This document shows, piece by piece, positions 5,562 through 15,311 of a stretch of 21,824 nucleotides of DNA. The notes below the pieces were generated by a model, which saw only the letters and a list, made by a program, of their open reading frames with translations, made no database searches and had not been told where the DNA came from. This stretch comes from Cyanobacteria bacterium UBA8803 (GTDB lineage: Bacteria > Cyanobacteriota > Cyanobacteriia > Cyanobacteriales > Coleofasciculaceae). Every line of letters begins with the position of its first letter. Positions within the stretch are counted from its first letter, which is position 1. Location: NCBI GenBank assembly GCA_003505715.1, contig DNXU01000593.1, positions 3,557 to 25,380 on the forward strand, written 5' to 3'. The translations under genes were made by a program, and so were the position numbers.

Positions 5562-6644
5562 TTGGCTGACGCACCAATTCGCTTGCTAATCGCTGCTAGT
5601 GGTACTGGAGGGCATTTATTTCCCGCGATCGCTTTAGCCCAACAGTTACCTGATTACCAAATTGAGTGGCTGGGTGTTCCCGACCGTGTCGAGCGATCGC
5701 TTGTTCCCGCTGAGTATCCCCTGCACGCAATTACGGTAGAAGGCTTTCAACAACGCTTTGGTCTGGGTACGATCCGCATATTTGGACGTTTGGTTGCTTC
5801 CATCCAACAGGTGCGGCGACTGCTGAAAGAAGGGCAATTTGATGGTGTCTTTACCACTGGCGGTTACATTGCAGCACCAGCGATTATTGCAGCACGCTTG
5901 CAAGGTTTGCCTGTAGTTTTGCATGAATCTAATGCCATTCCCGGCAAAGTCACCCGTATTTTAAGCCTGTTGTGCAATACCGTAGCGCTGGGTTTTGCCG
6001 CTGCATCCAAGTATTTACCCAAAGGCAAAACCATAACCGTCGGCACGCCAGTACGCTCCAGTTTCCGAGAAAAACAGAACCTGGATCTACCCATTCCCGA
6101 AAACGTGCCGTTAATTGTAGTCGTGGGCGGTTCCCAAGGCGCAGTAGCGGTCAATAAATTAGTGCGCCAATGCGCTAATGCCTGGTTTGCAGCTGGTGCC
6201 TGGATCGTCCATTTGACAGGGGAAAAAGACCCAGAAGCTGGCACCCTTCAGCACCCTCAATATATCGAAATGCCATTTTATCACAATATGGCGGCACTCC
6301 TGCAACGCGCCGATCTAGCCGTCAGCCGCGCTGGTGCGGGTTCGCTGACGGAAATGGCGATCGCCAAGACTCCAGCCATCTTAATTCCCTACCCTTACGC
6401 TGCCGAAGACCATCAAGCCTTTAATGCAGCTAGTTTTGCCGCAGCTGGTGCAGCTGTTGTTTTTCGCCAGTCTGACTTGACCCCAGAACTGTTGGAAAGT
6501 AAGGTGTTGCATTTGATAAAGTCCCCTGAAATCTTGCAACAAATGGCCGAAAAAGCTGGTTCCTTAGCGATAGTTGACAGTGCCGAGCGTTTAGCGGCAC
6601 TAGTGCGTGAGCTACTAGACAAATCAGTTTCCAGCAGGTCTTAA
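5562..6644 (+). CDS. murG: UDP-GlcNAc:lipid I GlcNAc transferase MurG
   Basis: MurG transfers GlcNAc from UDP-GlcNAc to lipid I, giving lipid II on the cytoplasmic face of the membrane. The product is 360 residues, normal for MurG. Visible are the N-terminal glycine-rich loop GTGGHLFPA (14-22), the acceptor-side TTGGYIAAPAIIAA and HESNAIPGK, the inter-domain VGGSQGA, and the C-terminal donor site GAGSLTEMAIAKTPAILIPY with AAEDHQAFNA, where the Gln-x-x-Asn binds UDP. The start is TTG at 5562, supported by TAGGAGG at 5545-5551; no ATG keeps the N-terminal loop. It is not in a dcw cluster here, as usual in cyanobacteria. The gene converges on an L,D-transpeptidase gene with only 5 bp between the stop codons. 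Confidence 0.95.
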   Translation: MADAPIRLLIAASGTGGHLFPAIALAQQLPDYQIEWLGVPDRVERSLVPAEYPLHAITVEGFQQRFGLGTIRIFGRLVASIQQVRRLLKEGQFDGVFTTGGYIAAPAIIAARLQGLPVVLHESNAIPGKVTRILSLLCNTVALGFAAASKYLPKGKTITVGTPVRSSFREKQNLDLPIPENVPLIVVVGGSQGAVAVNKLVRQCANAWFAAGAWIVHLTGEKDPEAGTLQHPQYIEMPFYHNMAALLQRADLAVSRAGAGSLTEMAIAKTPAILIPYPYAAEDHQAFNAASFAAAGAAVVFRQSDLTPELLESKVLHLIKSPEILQQMAEKAGSLAIVDSAERLAALVRELLDKSVSSRS

Positions 6645-6649
6645 GTATT

Positions 6650-7123
6650 TCAGCGATGAATTACTACCTTCGTACCTACAGGTGCCCAACTATATAGCCA
6701 ACGAGCCTGAGGCACCCGCAAGTTGACGCAGCCATGACTCACAGGCGTACCAAACCGATTATGCCAGTACGCACCATGTACAGCGTAGCCGCCAGAGTAG
6801 TACATGGTATAGGGAACATTGGCAACGTTATAACCACGACCGCGCATCCGAGTCCTGCGCAGCTTGGAGCGAATGGCGAAGGTGCCAACGCGGGTAGGAG
6901 TGCGTCGCTTGCCAGTGGAAACGATAAACGTTCGTACCTTAGTTTTGCCATTCCAAGCAATTAACCGCTGCTCGGACAGGTCGATTTCAATCCAGCGTCC
7001 CGTGCGTTGTTGTCGGGCAAAAGCGGGAAGAGACCAAGGCCATAATGCCAGGATACTCAGGATCAAACCGAGCCAGAATGTTTTTGAACGAAGCGTTTTG
7101 AGAGAGTTGCGATCGCTTTTCAT
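6650..7123 (-). CDS. L,D-transpeptidase (YkuD family)
   Basis: This encodes 157 residues. A basic N-terminus and a hydrophobic segment (about 15-35) look like a signal peptide or anchor ending near AFA, placing the enzyme outside the plasma membrane. The YkuD domain fills residues about 43-157. It opens [16 protein letters not shown] and contains [17 protein letters not shown]. The catalytic block is [20 protein letters not shown], with H116, H130 and nucleophile C132. Such enzymes form 3-3 crosslinks or attach proteins or polymers to peptidoglycan; the precise reaction is not readable from the sequence. No LysM or other wall-binding module is present. It converges on murG with almost no spacer, so read-through from either gene would make antisense RNA to the other. 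Confidence 0.92.
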   Translation of the reverse strand: MKSDRNSLKTLRSKTFWLGLILSILALWPWSLPAFARQQRTGRWIEIDLSEQRLIAWNGKTKVRTFIVSTGKRRTPTRVGTFAIRSKLRRTRMRGRGYNVANVPYTMYYSGGYAVHGAYWHNRFGTPVSHGCVNLRVPQARWLYSWAPVGTKVVIHR

Positions 7124-7374
7124 AGGATGTCCTGGGGTATCGGTATTGTAGAGGAGATACGATACGGGCTAACTCATTCGACAGCTTCATAATAGTACTG
7201 CGATCGCTTATTCCAAAACCATAGTTCCATTTCTCACCTGGCTGAACCCCTAAGCTCCTAAACTTCTGAAGTCCTAAGTTTTTTATACCCAAAGCTGGAT
7301 AGAATCAGAAGCTAGCTCAAGTAATGTTAGAAACCAACGGTAGCTACCATCAGCACTAGCTCCTTGGTTCTCCT

Positions 7375-7380
7375 TATAAT
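7375..7380 (+). promoter_or_regulatory. Consensus -10 box (TATAAT) next to the GH31 start
   Basis: A perfect TATAAT ends 11 bp before the ATG at 7392. No convincing -35 lies 16-18 bp upstream (AGCACT region). If used, the transcript would have a leader of only about 5 nt, which agrees with the absence of a ribosome binding site here. Confidence 0.25.
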
Positions 7381-7391
7381 CCATACTTGAG

Positions 7392-9842
7392 ATGAATCGT
7401 TTCAAGGAATTATCCCTCAAAATACGTTTTTTCCTGGGGTCACTCTTTTATCTAACCTACGCCCCCTATGCCTTTCTCTACTCGCGTAAACGCGATCGCA
7501 TCGAACGCCAATTTCCGCGACCCCAAACCGAGGAGACCTTTGACCGACCCGGAAAAGTACTTCGAGCCGATCCGACAGTCCGAGGAGGTCGCTTTTACTT
7601 CGAGAAAGCTGAGTTGGAAGTGTCTTTTTTGACTCCGGATCTCGTGCGAGTTGAGTGGTTTCCCGGTCTCCCTCCCATTCCTTATGCCCTCTCCCGTACC
7701 GATTGGCCGGAAGTAGAAACCATGTTAGAGCAAGGAGACGAGGGTTGGACGCTATCGAGTAAAATTCCTATCCCAGATACCGCTAATACCTTGAACGTGA
7801 GCGTTAGCCTAGATGGCAGTTTAAAATTCTCCAACTCCAACGGACAAACCCTTAGGGAAGAACTGCCCCCCCAACGATCGGGTGAGGGGTGGACGCATCA
7901 AGCTCGACTGCGAGAAGACGAACGCATCTACGGTTTAGGAGAACGAGCCGCGCCTCTTAACCTCCGTGCCGCTAAAGATGACCAGCAACAACCGAAAGGC
8001 TTCCGGATGTGGAACTACGACGCCGCAGGAATGTACGGGCCGGGTTCAGATCCGATGTATATCTGTATCCCTGTCTACTTGGGTCTTCACTCCTCCGGTA
8101 GCTACTTGATATTTTATGAAAACAGCTATGAGGCAACCTTTACCTTTGAAGAGGTTGCCACAGCTGCTTTTGCAGGGGGAGCCTTACGTTACTACGTGAC
8201 TGCGGGAACACCTGCTCAATTATTGGAACGCTATACAGAATTAACAGGACGCTCCCCACTCCCTCCGCGCTGGGCCTTAGGCTATCACCAATCTCGTTGG
8301 GGATATCGTACTGAAGAAGCAGTTCGAGAAACTGTAGCCGAATTTAAATCCCGCGACTTGCCCTTGAGTGCTATTCACCTAGATATTGACGTTCAAGTTG
8401 GTTTCCGCGCCTTCAGTATCGATCCAGATCGCTTTCCCCAACTACCTGCATTTATTAGAGAACTCACTACCGAAGGCGTGCAATTTATCACCATTCTCAA
8501 CCCCGGCATCAAGTACAGCCGCCACAGCAACCTATTTCTAGAAGGAATGCTGCTAGATGCCTTTTGCAAACTGCCCAACGGTAAGCTAGTAGTTGGTCCG
8601 GTGTGGCCGGGGTGGTGTGTTTTCCCAGATTTTACTAACCCAGTAGTCCGCAAATGGTGGAGTCGGCAGTACGAATATCTCCTTGATGTAGGCGTAAATG
8701 GGTTCTGGCACGATATGAATGAGCCAGCTGCCTTTATCTTGTGGGGCGATCGCTCTTTACCCAAAGTAACGCAGCACTTTATGGAGGGTAGAGGGGGCGA
8801 TCATTGGGAAGCCCATAATGTTTATGGCTTCCTGCAAGCTAAGGCAGCCTACGATGCTTTGTGCGGATACCGACCGCAACAACGCCCCTTTATTGTCTCC
8901 CGTGCGGGTTGGGCAGGGTTGCAGCGCTACGCTTGGACTTGGACTGGGGATATTGAGTGTACCTGGGCGGCGATGCGGCAAACGGTGGCGACAGTCGTGG
9001 GGTTAGGACTTTCTGGAATTCCCTATAGCGGCCCAGATATCGGCGGCTTTCAAGGTAATCCCTCAGCTGAACTTTACCTGCGCTGGTTCCAGATGTCGAG
9101 TTTCCTCACCTTCTGTCGCACCCACTGTTCCAATAACGTGGAATACCGCACGCCTTGGACTTATGGCGAACCTTACCTGAGCATTATTCGTCAATTCTTG
9201 GAATTGCGCTATCGGCTGCTGCCGTACTTGTACACTCTGAGTTGGGAAGCAACCCAGAAGGGATATCCCCCAGTTCGTCCCGTATTTTGGTCTGACAGCG
9301 AGGATGCTGCACTGTGGGATGTCGGTGATGCCTTCTTGTTAGGCGATGGGCTGCTGGTGTGTCCGATTTTTGAGGAGGGAGGGCGATCGCGTCAAGTACG
9401 CCTTCCCAAAGGACGCTGGTATCATTTCTGGGATGACGGAGTGATAGAAGGTGCCCAGCAGGTTACTCTTGATGCCCCTCTAGAGCAAATTCCTTTACTG
9501 GTAAGAGCTGGCAGTATTCTGTCTATGGTAGAAGACCATAAATTGATTCTCCACCTCTATCCCCCTGTGGCAGGTAGCAGCGCAGGATACCTCTATAGCG
9601 ATGCTGGAGATGGATATGGAGAATGGCGCTTAGATCGCTTCTACATGATGCGGGATGAGAAGGGTTTAAAACTAATTTGGGAACAGCAAGGTGATTATGC
9701 TTTTCCTTACAAGGGTGTTCAACTCCAAATTCACGGTTTCAAGCTGCAACAAGCATGGGTTGATGGTGCAGAGGTTGCTTGCCAAGACAATTCTCTAGAG
9801 TGTTATCCCTTTGGGGAAGTTTACATAGGGCTTGCGGAATAA
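7392..9842 (+). CDS. Glycoside hydrolase family 31 (alpha-glucosidase-type)
   Basis: This encodes 816 residues. Family 31 retaining enzymes cleave terminal alpha-glycosidic bonds, commonly alpha-glucosides or alpha-xylosides. Domains in order: a hydrophobic N-terminal stretch (about 10-30) that could touch the membrane; a beta-sandwich N-domain (about 55-280) containing ERIYGLGERAAPLNLR; the (beta/alpha)8 barrel (about 285-640); and C-terminal beta domains. The nucleophile is D441 in WHDMNEPA and the likely acid/base is D520 in WTWTGD. SRAGWAG and CRTHCSNN supply the other expected subsite Arg and His. The usual DIDYM motif reads HLDIDVQVGF: the substrate-binding second Asp is kept but the following Tyr-Met is lost. 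No ribosome binding site precedes the ATG, but TATAAT lies just upstream. Substrate is unknown; glycogen or sucrose-derived oligosaccharides are guesses. Confidence 0.93.
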   Translation: MNRFKELSLKIRFFLGSLFYLTYAPYAFLYSRKRDRIERQFPRPQTEETFDRPGKVLRADPTVRGGRFYFEKAELEVSFLTPDLVRVEWFPGLPPIPYALSRTDWPEVETMLEQGDEGWTLSSKIPIPDTANTLNVSVSLDGSLKFSNSNGQTLREELPPQRSGEGWTHQARLREDERIYGLGERAAPLNLRAAKDDQQQPKGFRMWNYDAAGMYGPGSDPMYICIPVYLGLHSSGSYLIFYENSYEATFTFEEVATAAFAGGALRYYVTAGTPAQLLERYTELTGRSPLPPRWALGYHQSRWGYRTEEAVRETVAEFKSRDLPLSAIHLDIDVQVGFRAFSIDPDRFPQLPAFIRELTTEGVQFITILNPGIKYSRHSNLFLEGMLLDAFCKLPNGKLVVGPVWPGWCVFPDFTNPVVRKWWSRQYEYLLDVGVNGFWHDMNEPAAFILWGDRSLPKVTQHFMEGRGGDHWEAHNVYGFLQAKAAYDALCGYRPQQRPFIVSRAGWAGLQRYAWTWTGDIECTWAAMRQTVATVVGLGLSGIPYSGPDIGGFQGNPSAELYLRWFQMSSFLTFCRTHCSNNVEYRTPWTYGEPYLSIIRQFLELRYRLLPYLYTLSWEATQKGYPPVRPVFWSDSEDAALWDVGDAFLLGDGLLVCPIFEEGGRSRQVRLPKGRWYHFWDDGVIEGAQQVTLDAPLEQIPLLVRAGSILSMVEDHKLILHLYPPVAGSSAGYLYSDAGDGYGEWRLDRFYMMRDEKGLKLIWEQQGDYAFPYKGVQLQIHGFKLQQAWVDGAEVACQDNSLECYPFGEVYIGLAE

Positions 9843-9850
9843 GTCTTTTG

Positions 9851-9929
9851 GTGGGGGTAGGGTGTAGGAAAAATTGACCAGCACCTCACCCAATTCAAAA
9901 CTCAAAACTCTACCCCACACCCTACACTC
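9851..9929. repeat. Inverted short repeats between convergent genes
   Basis: GGGGTAG (9854-9860) can pair with CTACCCC (9910-9916), and GTGTAGG (9862-9868) with CCTACAC (9921-9927). Because of their order the two pairings exclude one another in a simple hairpin. The copies look like permutations of one GTGTAGGG-type tandem unit in opposite orientation. They lie between the stops of the GH31 gene (+) and the coiled-coil gene (-), so they may serve as a bidirectional transcript end. Confidence 0.5.
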
Positions 9930-9930
9930 G

Positions 9931-10479
9931 TTATTCTTCCTCAATTTGCTGCTGTCGTTTCAATTGGTTCAATTGTGCTTCTTGATGTGCAAGTAGCTCA
10001 TTGGCCTTTTCTAATTGTGCTTGTGCTGCCTTTAACTTGGCTTCCGTTTCCTCAAGTTGTTGTAGAAGTCTCTGCTTTTCTGGACCCAATTCTTGCTCTA
10101 AGCTTTGGATTCTATCGCGACGTGCTTCCATTTCTGCTCGCTGGCGGGTCAAATCCTGGCTTTGTGAAGTTAGGTCTCTGCGCCACTCTTCAGTAAGCTT
10201 TACTTCTTCCTGTAACAATTTTGGGGTAATTCCAATGGTCAGGTATTCCTGTATAAACTCCAAAACCCAGTCTTTGGCAGGTTTAATACTCAGAACTTCT
10301 TGAGTGTCAGAAAGCTCTACCAACACCAAAAATTCTTCGTTAAGGGAGTTGGTGTTGGCCACCATAACACTTTCTGGGTTGATGAGTGCCCAGCAATTTT
10401 CAGATTGTTGGCGGGCGATCAATCTGAGTTTCACCCCGCCTACACTCTCATTCTTTTGCACTTGGGCCAGGTGTAGCAT
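9931..10479 (-). CDS. Coiled-coil protein, unknown function
   Basis: This encodes 182 residues. The first half (about 1-85) looks globular, with strands such as VKLRLIARQQSENCWALI and EFLVLVELSDTQEVLSI. From about residue 88 to the end it is a continuous charged, Gln/Glu/Leu-rich coiled coil (for example RLLQQLEETEAKLKAAQAQL). No membrane segment or catalytic motif is visible and I recognise no named family. It lies 56 bp downstream of valS on the same strand and may be co-transcribed with it. The coiled coil suggests self-association or a scaffold role; nothing more can be said. Confidence 0.75.
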   Translation of the reverse strand: MLHLAQVQKNESVGGVKLRLIARQQSENCWALINPESVMVANTNSLNEEFLVLVELSDTQEVLSIKPAKDWVLEFIQEYLTIGITPKLLQEEVKLTEEWRRDLTSQSQDLTRQRAEMEARRDRIQSLEQELGPEKQRLLQQLEETEAKLKAAQAQLEKANELLAHQEAQLNQLKRQQQIEEE

Positions 10480-10535
10480 TGCCTGTTAGTTGTTGATTGT
10501 TAATGGTTAGAAACGTTGTAAAGAGGCGAGCCTGT

Positions 10536-13316
10536 TTACAGTCGATTAACGCGATCGCGCAAAATCTCAGCTTGCTTTTGCGCCTCTGTCAAAGCCTGCT
10601 GGGCACCCTGCACGACTTCAGCGCGGGCTTTGCTGACAAAGTTCTGATTCGCCAGACGAGTAGAAAGGGATTTGACTTCCAGTTCCACTTTGCCTAAGTC
10701 TTTTTCTAACTTAGCTCGCAGAGCGTCCACATCGATAACACCGGCAAGAGGAATCAGAACTTGGACGGTGCCTGCGACACCTGCCATGGTGGTCTTGAGT
10801 TCTTGGGCTAGCGCTGGAGTAATTGTCAAAGTCTGCACCTCTGCTAAGTCTTGAATGTAATACCGACCGAACTCCAAAATTTGGCGTTCACGAGGGTTCT
10901 CACTTTGTAGAATAACCGACACCTTTACGCCTCGCTTAATCCCTGCTTCTGCTCGGAGGTTGCGGATCGTGCGGATCGTGCCAATCAATAGATCGAACTG
11001 TTGTTCCAATTCTGGGTCAATTAGCGAGAGTGGGGAGGGGGGGAATTGTTCCTTTGGTTCCTCCTGTTTCTCACCTTTAGCATCCAGCGCTTGGGGATAA
11101 GGTTGCAGCGCTAAAACCTCCTCCGATTTTTGCGTGAGCGTGTGCCAGATTTCTTCAGTGATATGGGGCATAAACGGATGCAGCAGTTTGAGAATTCCTT
11201 CCAGCACGTAGGCTAGAGTTTGTTGAGCAACCACCCGCGACGGAGCCGTTGCCTGTTTTCGCAACCTGGATTTAACAAGTTCAATATACCAGTCGCAGAA
11301 GTCACCCCAGACAAATTCATATAGCCCCTTTGCTGCTTCTCCGAGACCGTAGGTGTCGAGAGAATCACAAGTTTGACCCACCACTTGATGGAAACGGGAA
11401 ACAATCCAGCGATCGCTCAACTCCAATGTTGAGGGTGACGGTTGACCCAATTGCTGGGGTGTCTTGCCATCCAGATTCATCATCACGAAGCGAGCAGCAT
11501 TCCACAATTTGTTAGCGAAGTTACGGGACGCCTCCACTGATACCGACTCATCCGTTTTGCGATTATACTCCAATCGGATATCTTGACCAGCACCTGCTAC
11601 TTCCCTGATTAGGGTGTAGCGCAAGGCATCTGTGCCATATTTTTCAATCAGAATCAGGGGGTCGATGCCATTGTTGGCAGATTTTGACATTTTCTTATTG
11701 TTTTCATCCCGAACTAAACCGTGGATGTAAACCGTTGCAAAGGGCATTTGACCCGTAAAATGTCCTGCCATCATCGTCATCCGAGCCACCCAGAAGAAAA
11801 TGATGTCGAAGCCGGTAACTAGCGTAGTTGTGGGATAGTAAGTTTTTAAGTCAACTGTTTCATCCGGCCAGCCCATGGTTGAGAACGGCCACAATCCTGA
11901 AGAAAACCAGGTGTCGAGAACATCAGGATCTTGAACTAATTTGACATTATTGCCAAATTGTGATATGGCTTTTTGGTGAGCTTCCTCCTCGCTGCGAGCT
12001 ACGATCAAGGGCGTGTTGTCGGTAATTTCTCCATTTGTTTCACTAACTGCATACCAGGCCGGAATTTGATGCCCCCACCACAGTTGGCGGGAGATGCACC
12101 AATCTTTTAGCTTGACCAACCAATCGCGATAGACCTTCCGCCACCGTTCTGGTACGAACGTGGGAGAATTGTGCTGGTCAAGGAATTCCAAAGTCTTATC
12201 AGCAAGGGGGCGAATTTTGACGAACCACTGAGTTGATAGTAGGGGTTCAACGGGGACTTTGCCGCGATCGCTATAGGGAACTGTATGCTTGTAATCCTCC
12301 ACCTTGACGAGGCAGCCATCAGCCTCTAGCCGCTTGACGACATTTTGGCGAGCGTGAAATCGGTCTTGCCCCTGGAATGGCCCCGCATTCTCGTTGAGCG
12401 TGCCATTCTTATTCAAAATATTGATGAAGGGCAGCTTGTGGCGCTGACCCATCTCAAAATCATTGGGGTCGTGGGCAGGAGTCACCTTCACGCAGCCCGT
12501 ACCAAAGGTAGGATCGACCAACTCATCCCCAATAATTGGAATCTCTCGCCCCAGAATTGGCAGGGTTACGGTTTTACCAATTAAATATTGATAGCGTTCA
12601 TCTTGAGGATTCACCGCTACTGCTGTATCCCCCAGCATGGTTTCCGGTCGAGTGGTCGCCACTTCCACAGCACCGCTGCCATCGGTGAAGGGATAGCGAA
12701 AATGCCACAGATGCCCGTTAACTTCTTTGTTTTCCACCTCCAAATCCGAGACGGCAGACTGGGACTCCGGACACCAGTTGACCATGTACTCGCCCCGGTA
12801 AATCAGTCCCTCATCATAGAGTTGGACAAAGGCTTCCACCACGGCTTTGGATAAGCCTTCATCCATAGTGAACCGTTCCCGCGACCAATCCACCGACACG
12901 CCCAAGCGCCGCAGCTGGTTAACAATCGTGCTACCGGATTCAGCCTTCCACTGCCAAGCCCTTGCCAAAAATTTTTCCCGCCCCAAGTCGTAGCGAGTTT
13001 GGCCTTCTTGTTTAAGTTGCTTGTCGAGAATGGCTTGCACTGCGATACTGGCATGGTCGGTTCCGGGCAGCCATAGGGTATTGCGCCCTTTCATCCGGTG
13101 GTAGCGGACTAGGGTATCTATCAGGGCACTCTCAAAGGCGTGACCCATGTGCAGGCTACCCGTCACGTTGGGTGGTGGAATGACAATACAATAGGGTTCG
13201 CCACTGTGTTCTGGGTTGGCTTTGAAGACTTGGTGTTCTTCCCAAAACTTCTGCCACTTAGCTTCAGTGGTGGTGGGATCGTATTGAGTTGGCAGGGTGG
13301 GAGTAGTTGCAGTCAT
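10536..13316 (-). CDS. valS: Valyl-tRNA synthetase
   Basis: This cytosolic class I aminoacyl-tRNA synthetase charges tRNA-Val. The 926 residues are close to the usual bacterial length. The HIGH-type motif HMGH is at 56-59 after [10 protein letters not shown], and KMSKS is at 542-546. Between them lie the editing (CP1) domain with [16 protein letters not shown] and the [10 protein letters not shown] block. [16 protein letters not shown] and [10 protein letters not shown] are typical of ValS. The C-terminus (about 865-926) is the Val-specific coiled coil that contacts the tRNA. A Lys/Glu/Pro-rich linker (about 740-765, [16 protein letters not shown]) between the anticodon-binding domain and the tail looks lineage-specific. 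I see no T-box or other leader riboswitch upstream. Confidence 0.97.
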   Translation of the reverse strand: MTATTPTLPTQYDPTTTEAKWQKFWEEHQVFKANPEHSGEPYCIVIPPPNVTGSLHMGHAFESALIDTLVRYHRMKGRNTLWLPGTDHASIAVQAILDKQLKQEGQTRYDLGREKFLARAWQWKAESGSTIVNQLRRLGVSVDWSRERFTMDEGLSKAVVEAFVQLYDEGLIYRGEYMVNWCPESQSAVSDLEVENKEVNGHLWHFRYPFTDGSGAVEVATTRPETMLGDTAVAVNPQDERYQYLIGKTVTLPILGREIPIIGDELVDPTFGTGCVKVTPAHDPNDFEMGQRHKLPFINILNKNGTLNENAGPFQGQDRFHARQNVVKRLEADGCLVKVEDYKHTVPYSDRGKVPVEPLLSTQWFVKIRPLADKTLEFLDQHNSPTFVPERWRKVYRDWLVKLKDWCISRQLWWGHQIPAWYAVSETNGEITDNTPLIVARSEEEAHQKAISQFGNNVKLVQDPDVLDTWFSSGLWPFSTMGWPDETVDLKTYYPTTTLVTGFDIIFFWVARMTMMAGHFTGQMPFATVYIHGLVRDENNKKMSKSANNGIDPLILIEKYGTDALRYTLIREVAGAGQDIRLEYNRKTDESVSVEASRNFANKLWNAARFVMMNLDGKTPQQLGQPSPSTLELSDRWIVSRFHQVVGQTCDSLDTYGLGEAAKGLYEFVWGDFCDWYIELVKSRLRKQATAPSRVVAQQTLAYVLEGILKLLHPFMPHITEEIWHTLTQKSEEVLALQPYPQALDAKGEKQEEPKEQFPPSPLSLIDPELEQQFDLLIGTIRTIRNLRAEAGIKRGVKVSVILQSENPRERQILEFGRYYIQDLAEVQTLTITPALAQELKTTMAGVAGTVQVLIPLAGVIDVDALRAKLEKDLGKVELEVKSLSTRLANQNFVSKARAEVVQGAQQALTEAQKQAEILRDRVNRL

Positions 13317-13604
13317 TCTGGAGAGTTGAATTTTACCTAAAATTGTGCCATATCACATGAGGAGCTTTCGGAATTAGCTACCAAGATAGTTTTCAGGGGT
13401 CAGTGGTTTTTTCTACTGACCTCTGATATCACTATGTACTGCTAGTCAGAGTTTAAATCAGCAATGGGTCACCTATTTTATTTAGCTTAATCGCTGGAAG
13501 CCTCGTGGTGTTAGAGATAGGGATGAGGGGGAGAGGGGGAGAGGGGGGTGATGGTAACTATTTAATTTCCTATTCCCTGTTCCCTATTCCCTATTCCCTA
13601 TTCC
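13317..13604. other. Intergenic region between the MCP gene and valS
   Basis: This 288-bp stretch has no gene. It contains a stem-loop at 13395-13424 (AGGGGTCAGT against ACTGACCTCT, 10 pairs counting one G-U), a G-rich run at 13520-13548 and a heptamer array at 13571-13616. The valS promoter must lie here. The stem-loop has no T-tract on the minus strand, so a classical terminator for the upstream MCP gene is not evident. Confidence 0.55.
13520..13548 (+). other. Four-tract G-quadruplex candidate
   Basis: Four runs of 3, 5, 5 and 6 guanines are separated by ATGA, AGA and AGA. This satisfies the standard quadruplex pattern on the + strand, which is the template strand for the minus-strand genes on both sides. 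Confidence 0.5.
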
Positions 13605-13616
13605 CTATTCCCTATT
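13571..13616. repeat. Heptamer array TATTCCC, six and a half units
   Basis: TATTCCC is repeated six times (the second unit is TGTTCCC) plus TATT. It overlaps the 3' end of the MCP gene: the stop codon (13605-13607) and the last three residues (NRE) are encoded inside the array. An inverted copy of the same unit lies at 18038-18056 at the other end of the chemosensory cluster. Confidence 0.9.
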
Positions 13617-15203
13617 AGCTTTAGATTGAGAAATTTCTCGCCGCAATCCCTGAGCTGCGTCATCAAGTTGATCTAAGGCGCTATTAGTTTCTCGTAAAGC
13701 ATCTACGGTTTGATGAGAAGCTTGAGAGAGCTGTTCCATTGCTTCACTAATTTGTTGTGCTGCGTCTGATTGTTCTTCCACGTTGCGACTAACTTGCTCA
13801 AATCGGGGCGGGAGGCTTTGCACTTGATTGATGACTTTGGCAATTTGATCGCTAATCTTGCTAACTCGGTCAACACTAGCACCTACTGAATGATTAAATT
13901 TGTCCATCTCCATCACCCCAACTGATACCGCTGATTGCATATCTTTGACGATTTGCTCAATTTCTAAGGTGGCAACTGCGGTTTGATTGGCAAGCCTTCT
14001 AATTTCTCGCGCTACTACAGCAAATCCTGCACCATATTCTCCGGCTTTTTCGGCTTCAATTGCGGCATTTAGTGATAAGAGGCTGGTCTGATCGGCTACT
14101 TTGGTGATGGTAGTAACCACGTTATTAATATTACCAGCTTTGTTATTCATCACTCCTAACTTAGAGGAGATAGAATTGGTGGCTTCGGTTAGCTGGCGCA
14201 TGACATTTTCCATCTCTGCTAGCTCATCCTGGCTATCATTGGCGGCATGGGCAGTAGATTGAGCCATGCCACCAACCTGCTCCATGGTTTTTACTAATCC
14301 TCTAGAGGTGTTGGCAATTTGTTGAGCGGTAGCTTTGACTTCATTGGTGGAGGCAAGCTGTTCAGCAACGGTGGCTTCTAATTCCTTACCTGATGCGGCA
14401 ATTTGGGTAGCAGATGTGGTCATTTGGACGACCGATTGTTGTAGGCGTCGCACCAAGGCATTACCGAGATACTGTCCCAATAGTAGTGCTATTACCGGAC
14501 CTATTAACAGGGCAGATACTGACAAAAATTGAGCTTGGCGAATGCTCCGTGCTGAGTCTTTTTCGGCTTTATTAGCTACATCTTCATTGATTTTTAATGA
14601 GTCTACAATAGATTGAGTTGCTGCTTCAAAAGAAGTTCGATTTGCTTGAGCGCGATCGCGAAGCTGATCCAGAAGCGTGACGGCTTTTCGAGTGGTATCT
14701 AGTTCAGGCGAGTTACTTTTAGCCTGACGCAGTAATTCCGTCTCTCTAGCATAGGGATGTAAAATTCCTAAAGCTTCAAATTGCTGGTTAAGCTTGAGAA
14801 ACTCTTCATGGTCATCTTTCCATTTATTCCAGTTGTCCAGCAGTTTTTTGTAATTTCTATCTTCTTCTTCAGTGCGAGGCGTGGTTTCGTATTGCTTAAA
14901 CCCTTCATCAATCTGTTCCCAGGCTTTTTTGATGCGAGCTAATTCCGTTTGCCGTTCTTGCACAGTTAGTCCTGGAACTAATAAAACCCGCTCGGAGGAC
15001 TCAATTTGAGTTTGCCCTTCATTGACTTTCCATAATCCCACCAAACTTGGTATGCTATTATTGCTTAATGTATTAATATTACTGCTAAGGCTAATGGTTG
15101 AAATTAAGCCAACTAATGAGACAATTAGCACCAGTCCTCCCATCAGGATAAAGCCGGCCATAATGCGGCCTTTTAGGGATTTATCTTTAAACACGTTTAG
15201 CAT
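13605..15203 (-). CDS. Methyl-accepting chemotaxis protein, WspA-like
   Basis: This encodes 532 residues. TM1 (about 14-39) and TM2 (about 225-246) enclose a helical sensor region (about 40-224) resembling the four-helix-bundle 4HB_MCP domain. The cytoplasmic signalling domain follows, with the conserved hairpin tip [16 protein letters not shown] (383-398), the part that normally docks CheA and CheW. The stretch [19 protein letters not shown] through [13 protein letters not shown] closely resembles Pseudomonas WspA as I remember it. I do not see a clear HAMP domain after TM2. It is the last gene of the cluster, 108 bp after the CheR gene. The final residues NRE and the stop come from a heptamer repeat. 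In Wsp systems the receptor responds to surface contact; here the stimulus is unknown. Confidence 0.88.
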   Translation of the reverse strand: MLNVFKDKSLKGRIMAGFILMGGLVLIVSLVGLISTISLSSNINTLSNNSIPSLVGLWKVNEGQTQIESSERVLLVPGLTVQERQTELARIKKAWEQIDEGFKQYETTPRTEEEDRNYKKLLDNWNKWKDDHEEFLKLNQQFEALGILHPYARETELLRQAKSNSPELDTTRKAVTLLDQLRDRAQANRTSFEAATQSIVDSLKINEDVANKAEKDSARSIRQAQFLSVSALLIGPVIALLLGQYLGNALVRRLQQSVVQMTTSATQIAASGKELEATVAEQLASTNEVKATAQQIANTSRGLVKTMEQVGGMAQSTAHAANDSQDELAEMENVMRQLTEATNSISSKLGVMNNKAGNINNVVTTITKVADQTSLLSLNAAIEAEKAGEYGAGFAVVAREIRRLANQTAVATLEIEQIVKDMQSAVSVGVMEMDKFNHSVGASVDRVSKISDQIAKVINQVQSLPPRFEQVSRNVEEQSDAAQQISEAMEQLSQASHQTVDALRETNSALDQLDDAAQGLRREISQSKANRE

Positions 15204-15277
15204 AATGACTTGTCTGCCTTGTTACTTAAAATGATTGAGATGGACGGCTTACGCAGCTAAAAGAGATATATTAGTCA

Positions 15278-15303
15278 TGGTGCGTTACGCTTCGCCACCC
15301 TAC
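15278..15303. repeat. Short dispersed repeat with GGTGCG...CGCCACC pairing
   Basis: TGGTGCGTTACGCTTCGCC followed by ACCCTAC fits a family of hairpin repeats I recall from cyanobacterial intergenic DNA (full forms read GGTGCGTTACGC and its inverse around a short loop). Here GGTG pairs with CACC and GCG with CGC, with part of one arm apparently missing. It lies in the 108-bp gap between the CheR and MCP genes. Confidence 0.45.
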
Positions 15304-15311
15304 GAATAGGG

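Noticed and set aside
13317..13430. T-box or other riboswitch upstream of valS
   Set aside because: The stem-loop at 13395-13424 lacks a T-box sequence, specifier loop and antiterminator/terminator pair, and T-boxes are not expected in cyanobacteria.
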